Shown: positions 40,477 through 44,277 of the stretch, piece after piece
Numbering within the stretch: the first letter of the stretch is position 1
Layout of the letters: the number at the start of each line of letters is the position of its first letter
Assembly: GCA_021847485.1 (NCBI GenBank)
Contig: JAJZRA010000009.1
Span: 1 to 44,277, forward strand
Source of the DNA: a bacterium
GTDB lineage: Bacteria; Elusimicrobiota; Elusimicrobia; Elusimicrobiales; UBA9959
Direction: 5' to 3'
Length of the DNA stretch: 44,277 nt
Made by a program: the position numbers and the translations under genes
Notes under the pieces: generated by a model
Database searches by the model: none
What the model saw: only the letters and a program-made list of their open reading frames with translations
What the model was told of the DNA's origin: nothing

Positions 40477-41220
40477 TTATCTGACGTAGTCCACCGCGTT
40501 CTTGAAGAACTGGAACCCGGCCGCCTCGGCTTCGCGGGCGGCCGCCGGCCTGTCCGGGTTCTGCCAGGAGAAGAAGTTGCGCTCCGGGTGCGGCATCAGG
40601 CCGAAGCAGGTGCCCGACGGGCTGCAGATGCCGGCGATGTCGAGCATCGAGCCGTTGGGGTTCCGGGCGTAGGTCAGCGCGTGCAGCTCGCCGCCGGTTA
40701 TCGCCGCGAGCTCTTTCCTGTCCTCGACGATGAACTTGCCCTCGCCGTGGGCTATCGGCAGTTCGATCTCCTCCGGCAGGCCCTTCGTGAAGATGCAGGG
40801 GCTCCGGCGGTTAACCTTCAGCTTCGCCCACTTGGCCATGAAATGCCCGCAGTCGTTGGTATAGAGGGTCGAGACCTGCGCGTCGGCCCTGTTGGCCGGC
40901 AGGAAGCCGGTCTTTACCAGGATCTGGAAGCCGTTGCAGATGCCTATGACCGGCCGCCGCCCTTTTATGAACTTCCCGAAGTCCCCGGCGAGCCGCGCCA
41001 TCTTCACGGCGTAGATCTTGCCGGCGGAGATGTCGTCCCCGTAGGAGAAGCCGCCCGGGAAGGCCATGATGTCGTAATCCAGCACTTCCTTCTCCCCGGC
41101 GAGCAGCTGGTTTATATGGACCAGCTCCGGTTCCGCGCCGACGTACCTGAACGAATTGAACGTCTCGATGTCGCAGTTGGTGGCGGTACCGCGCAGTATT
41201 ATCGCCTTGGGGCTCTTCAT
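40477..41220 (-). CDS. purQ: FGAM synthase glutaminase subunit
   Basis: A 247-residue class I glutamine amidotransferase with the nucleophile in GICNGFQIL and the His/Glu in PHPERNFFSW. It feeds ammonia to PurL. Its start overlaps the purL stop (ATGA). Confidence 0.95.
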   Translation of the reverse strand: MKSPKAIILRGTATNCDIETFNSFRYVGAEPELVHINQLLAGEKEVLDYDIMAFPGGFSYGDDISAGKIYAVKMARLAGDFGKFIKGRRPVIGICNGFQILVKTGFLPANRADAQVSTLYTNDCGHFMAKWAKLKVNRRSPCIFTKGLPEEIELPIAHGEGKFIVEDRKELAAITGGELHALTYARNPNGSMLDIAGICSPSGTCFGLMPHPERNFFSWQNPDRPAAAREAEAAGFQFFKNAVDYVR

Positions 41221-43598
41221 ATCAGTTCCTTCTTCCAGCAGGCCTTCAGCCGCTCCGTGCCGGCGGAGAACAGAGGTTCCCCGCCGAGGAAGACGGCCAG
41301 GTCCGGCTCCTCGCAGACATGTCCCAGCTCGGCGGCCGGCAGGCCCCGGAGGCGCCGCAGGAACTCGGTCTCCCGGTCCTTTACGACCTCCAGCACCAGG
41401 CGGGCCGGGCTCTCCCCGAAAAGCAGCTCTACGGGCGTCAAGCCCTTCTCCGCGGGCGCGCCGTCCAGGTGGAGCGCCGCGCCCAGCCCTCCGGAGAAGG
41501 CCATCTCGGAGAGCGTCACGGCGAGGCCGCCCTGGGACACGTCGTGGGCCGCCGCCACGCAGCCGGCCCTAATGGCGCCGGCGACGGCCGCGTAGAGCTT
41601 CGCCGCGGCCTTCATGTCCAGGGCCGCCACGGCGTTGTTGCCGGTGGCGGCCAGCTCGTTGTAGACCGAGCCGCCCATGCCGCGCCGGGCGACGCCGGCG
41701 ACGTACACCGGGTTGCCGGGCTCCTTGAAGTTGATGGTCAGCGACCTGCGCACGTCCTCAACCGGGGCCGTGGCCGAGATCAGCAGCGACAGCGGGATGG
41801 GATATTCCCTGCCGTCGGCGTCCTTCGACTGGTTGTAGAAGCTGTCCTTACCGGAGATGAACGGCGCCCCGTAGGCCAGCGCCCCGGCCAGGCAGCCCTC
41901 GGAAGCCTGGACCAGGTCGCCCATCACCTTGGGGTCGCGGGGGCTGGCCGCGCAGAAGTTGTCGAGTATCGCCACCCGGGACACGTCGGCGCCGGCGCAC
42001 AGCAGGTTGCGAACGGCCTCGTCTATGGAATGCAGCGCCATCTGGTACGGGTCGATGCGCCCTACGGCCGGCGCGAACCCGTGGCCGACGGCGAAGCCGG
42101 CGTAGTCCCCGAGGTCCAGCGTGGCCGCCTGCGGCCAGATCACGGCCGCGTCGCCGGGTCCGTCGCCATAGCGGCCCTGCAGCGGCTTGCCGACCGTGCC
42201 GCCCTGCACTTCGTGGTCGTACTGCGTTATCACGGAGTGGCGCGAGCAGACGTTGGGATGGGCCAGCAGGGCCTCGAGGGCCTTGCCGAAATCCTTCGGG
42301 GCGGCCGGGGCCCTGGAGCTCACTTTCACCGCGCGTTTCACGGCCGGCTTCTCGAAGTTGGGCACCCCGCCGTGCAGGAAGGCCATCGGCAGGTCCACCA
42401 CCTTCTCGTCCCCGTGCGTCACCAGCAGGCGGCCGTCGCCGGGGAACTCGCCCAGCACGCAGTACTCGCAGTTCTCCGCGTCGAGTATCGCGGCGAGCCT
42501 CTTCAGTTTCCCTTTCGGCACGGAGAGTATCATGCGCTCCTGCGACTCGGAGACCCAGATCTCCCACGGTTCTATGCGCGTGTCCTTCAGCAGGGCCTTC
42601 TCCAGGCGCACATGCGCGCCGGTCTCCGAGCCCAGTTCGCCTATCGCGGAGGAGAAGCCGCCGGCGCCGCAGTCCGTCACCGCGTTATAGAGGCCGAGGT
42701 CGCGCGCGCGCATCAGCACGTCCAGCGCCTTCTTCTCGTTGACCGCGTGGCCTATCTGCACGGCCGAGGACGTGGTCTCCTCGTCGATATTGGCCGAGGA
42801 GAACGTGGCGCCGTGTATGCCGTCGCGGCCGGTGCGGCCGCCTATGGAGACTATCAGGTCCCCGGGGACGACGCGCTTCTCGATCTTGTCCACGGGGATC
42901 AGGCCGGCGCAGCCCACGTAGACCAGCGGGTTGAGCAGGTAGCCGTCGTCGAAATAGAGGCCGCCGGCCGCCGTCGGGATCCCTATGCGGTTGCCGTAAT
43001 CGCGCACGCCCTCCACCACGCCGCGCATGATGCGCTCGGGCCCGAGGGCGTTCTTGGGCAGCCGGGACTTGCGGTCGAGGCGCCCGAAGCAGAAGGTGTC
43101 GGTGTTCAGCACGGGCTTGGCGCCCAGGCCCACGCCGAGGATGTCGCGTATCACGCCGCCCACGCCGGTCTCGGCGCCGCCGTAAGGCTCCACCGCGCAG
43201 GGATGGTTGTGCGTCTCGGCCTTAAAGGCAAGCCCCCACTTGCCGGCCTTGCCGAACTCGACTATGCCGGCGTTATCCTTGAAGACCGACAGGCACCAGC
43301 TCCTGTTCAGCGTTCTCGTGGCCTTCACTATGGTCTCTTTGAAGAGGTTCTTATATCTCTTTATCCTCTTTCCGTCGCGGTAGGCCACCGGGCCGGAGAA
43401 GGTCTTGTGTTTGCAATGCTCGGACCAGGTCTGGGCTATTGTCTCCAGCTCCCCCCGCGTGGGCCGGCGGCCGATCCGGCGGAACTGGCGCTGCACCTCG
43501 GCGAGCTCGGCGGCGTTCAGCGACCAGCCGGCGGCCTTATCCAGGGCCTCCAGCTCGCGGGGCTTGAGCGAATTGAAGTTCTCGAGCATGTCGGTCAT
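41217..43598 (-). CDS. purL: FGAM synthase catalytic subunit (small-type PurL)
   Basis: A 793-residue protein, slightly longer than usual small PurL. It has TWSEHCKHKTF, KAETHNHPCAVEPYGGAETGVGG, TDCGAGGFSSA, ISGKDSFYNQ and AAHDVSQGGLAV, which are typical. It converts FGAR to FGAM with ATP. No glutaminase domain is attached; PurQ and PurS come from neighbouring genes. Start and stop overlap purS and purQ by four bases each. Confidence 0.96.
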   Translation of the reverse strand: MTDMLENFNSLKPRELEALDKAAGWSLNAAELAEVQRQFRRIGRRPTRGELETIAQTWSEHCKHKTFSGPVAYRDGKRIKRYKNLFKETIVKATRTLNRSWCLSVFKDNAGIVEFGKAGKWGLAFKAETHNHPCAVEPYGGAETGVGGVIRDILGVGLGAKPVLNTDTFCFGRLDRKSRLPKNALGPERIMRGVVEGVRDYGNRIGIPTAAGGLYFDDGYLLNPLVYVGCAGLIPVDKIEKRVVPGDLIVSIGGRTGRDGIHGATFSSANIDEETTSSAVQIGHAVNEKKALDVLMRARDLGLYNAVTDCGAGGFSSAIGELGSETGAHVRLEKALLKDTRIEPWEIWVSESQERMILSVPKGKLKRLAAILDAENCEYCVLGEFPGDGRLLVTHGDEKVVDLPMAFLHGGVPNFEKPAVKRAVKVSSRAPAAPKDFGKALEALLAHPNVCSRHSVITQYDHEVQGGTVGKPLQGRYGDGPGDAAVIWPQAATLDLGDYAGFAVGHGFAPAVGRIDPYQMALHSIDEAVRNLLCAGADVSRVAILDNFCAASPRDPKVMGDLVQASEGCLAGALAYGAPFISGKDSFYNQSKDADGREYPIPLSLLISATAPVEDVRRSLTINFKEPGNPVYVAGVARRGMGGSVYNELAATGNNAVAALDMKAAAKLYAAVAGAIRAGCVAAAHDVSQGGLAVTLSEMAFSGGLGAALHLDGAPAEKGLTPVELLFGESPARLVLEVVKDRETEFLRRLRGLPAAELGHVCEEPDLAVFLGGEPLFSAGTERLKACWKKELI

Positions 43599-44041
43599 AT
43601 TTTCTCTACCCCGAATTTATTCACGGTCTCGTTGACCAGGGTCCTGGCCACGGCGTGCTTAAGTTTCAGTTCGGACTCGCAGGCCACGTAGTAGGCGCGG
43701 CCGAAGCGCACGGCCCGGGGCTCCTTGCCGAGGACGTCGGCTATGGCGCCTTTCACGCTCTCCCCCACCACGTCGGTGACGGAGTCCTTGAGCCACACCT
43801 CCACCCGCCAGCCTTTCAGGCCGGGCCGGGGCCGGGAGAGCGAATAGGTCTCGGTGATCGGGTCGGTCAGCAGGTCGGCGCCGAGCCGGTCGAACTCGGG
43901 GCGGCTGAAGTCCGCCTCCACCCGGTAGAGCCTCGACAGCCGCGCGGCCTTCACCTTCAGCCCGGCATGCGCCATCCGGGCGATAAAACCTTCTTCCTCG
44001 TTCTTTGCGTACTTCTCTTTAGTCCGTATTTCGATTATCAT
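43595..44041 (-). CDS. purS: FGAM synthase PurS subunit, apparently a tandem double domain
   Basis: 148 residues, nearly twice the usual PurS length of about 80. The second half (about 75-148, WRVEVWLKDSVTDVVGESVKG... to VNKFGV) fits PurS. The first half (IEIRTKEKY..., VKAARLSRLYRVEADF, LLTDPITETYSL) has the same strand-helix-strand order and the PurS-like NPVIEDY-type ending. It may thus be a fused PurS pair. The ATG at 44041 has a GGAG site. Confidence 0.8.
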   Translation of the reverse strand: MIIEIRTKEKYAKNEEEGFIARMAHAGLKVKAARLSRLYRVEADFSRPEFDRLGADLLTDPITETYSLSRPRPGLKGWRVEVWLKDSVTDVVGESVKGAIADVLGKEPRAVRFGRAYYVACESELKLKHAVARTLVNETVNKFGVEKI

Positions 44042-44057
44042 ACAGTTCTCCGCTTGT

Positions 44058-44216
44058 TCAGAGCCCGGGCCTGGCGAGGGTATGCCTTCTCCGGGTACGC
44101 TCGGCACACCGTGCCTCGCTCACGTCGGTCGGCCCTCGCGCTATGCAAGCTCGGGCCGCCCGAGGCCCCTGCGAAGGCATACCCTCGCCAGGCCCCCGAC
44201 TTCGCATCTCGCGCAT
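44058..44216 (-). CDS. Small open frame through palindrome copy C, upstream of purS (doubtful gene)
   Basis: A 52-codon frame (MREMRSRGPGEG...) starting at an ATG with GGAG eight bases upstream, crossing the whole palindromic element and ending 16 bp before purS. Good initiation signal and position would suit a leader peptide. The Arg-rich peptide matches no family I know. Confidence 0.3.
   Translation of the reverse strand: MREMRSRGPGEGMPSQGPRAARACIARGPTDVSEARCAERTRRRHTLARPGL
44067..44195. repeat. Cloverleaf-like palindromic element, copy C
   Basis: Perfect 23-bp arms (44067-44089 and 44173-44195). Inside are the hairpin GGCAC-ACC-GTGCC (44103-44115) and a weaker GGCCC/GGGCC stem (44132-44156) around CTATGCAAG. 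It is oriented opposite to copies A and B: on the minus strand it reads CACGGTGTG. It lies directly upstream of purS. Confidence 0.78.
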
Positions 44217-44242
44217 TTCAAATCTCCTCATATAAGAAAGAA

Positions 44243-44270
44243 GGAGCCGGGTGGCAGTTCACCCGGCTCC
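44243..44270 (-). terminator. Terminator-like hairpin upstream of the pur operon
   Basis: GGAGCCGGGTG and CACCCGGCTCC pair perfectly around a 6-nt loop. On the minus strand it is followed by TTCTTTCTT. It ends a gene beyond the right edge or acts as an attenuator ahead of purS. Confidence 0.7.
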
Positions 44271-44277
44271 GGTTATT

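Noticed and set aside
1-44277. CRISPR array, prophage, rRNA operon or replication origin
   Set aside because: No regularly spaced repeats, phage structural genes, rRNA sequence, or DnaA-box cluster with dnaA/dnaN were seen. The palindromes are dispersed singly.

Overview
The window is a 44-kb stretch of a GC-rich bacterial chromosome with tightly packed operons and frequent ATGA or TAATG stop/start overlaps. A signal-peptide-bearing beta-barrel protein with a LysM tail, AsmA-like proteins and periplasmic amidases point to a Gram-negative cell. Several free-standing receiver and PAS/GAF proteins, a short archaeal-length PurA and a split PurS/PurL/PurQ system suggest a deep-branching phylum. 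Elusimicrobiota would fit, but this is inference from gene style and cannot be proven here. AUA is a common isoleucine codon and AUU is nearly absent, which is unusual at this GC content.

Layout. 1-1120 is a scarred tRNA locus: the end of an IS3-type element, two small AT-richer membrane ORFs, a structured region built partly from tRNA-Gln fragments, then tRNA-Gln and tRNA-Pro. 1154-4394 (minus) is a four-gene envelope operon: CHI-like protein, PAP2 phosphatase, amidase and receiver/kinase. A divergent promoter pair separates it from 4524-9003 (plus): a C39+NlpC/P60 double peptidase, a GapN-like dehydrogenase, endonuclease III and a small membrane protein. 9062-11745 (minus) holds a large amidase and a GAF-PAS protein. 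11840-17967 (plus) holds the LysM beta-barrel protein, a pseudo-receiver/propeller membrane protein, a PilZ-like protein, an AsmA-like protein, Lpd and ExoIII.

18066-23387 encodes the glycine cleavage system T, H, PA and PB followed by a lipoate/octanoate transferase. With the nearby Lpd (L protein) this covers the whole complex plus a lipoyl-attachment enzyme. 23427-30073 carries an Lrp ligand-domain protein, a receiver, an HELTH membrane protein, a large AsmA-like protein, PyrE, a SAM hydrolase-like protein and an RlmI-like methyltransferase. 30144-44041 is mainly minus-strand purine synthesis: purA and purB in one unit, and purS-L-Q-F-D-M-NH in another, with a PAS histidine kinase between them. 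PurC, PurE and PurK are not in the window.

The most unusual feature is a set of at least five intergenic cloverleaf-like palindromes, about 125-210 bp each, at 644-853, 22517-22645, 36584-36709, 37732-37859 and 44067-44195. Their outer arms are perfectly complementary within a copy but differ between copies. Short hairpin-loop motifs (CACGGTGTG and CGTAAGCG) recur in four of them. Three sit in or just ahead of the pur operon, each inside a small open frame on the transcribed strand; one of these frames overlaps the stop of purD and the start of purM.
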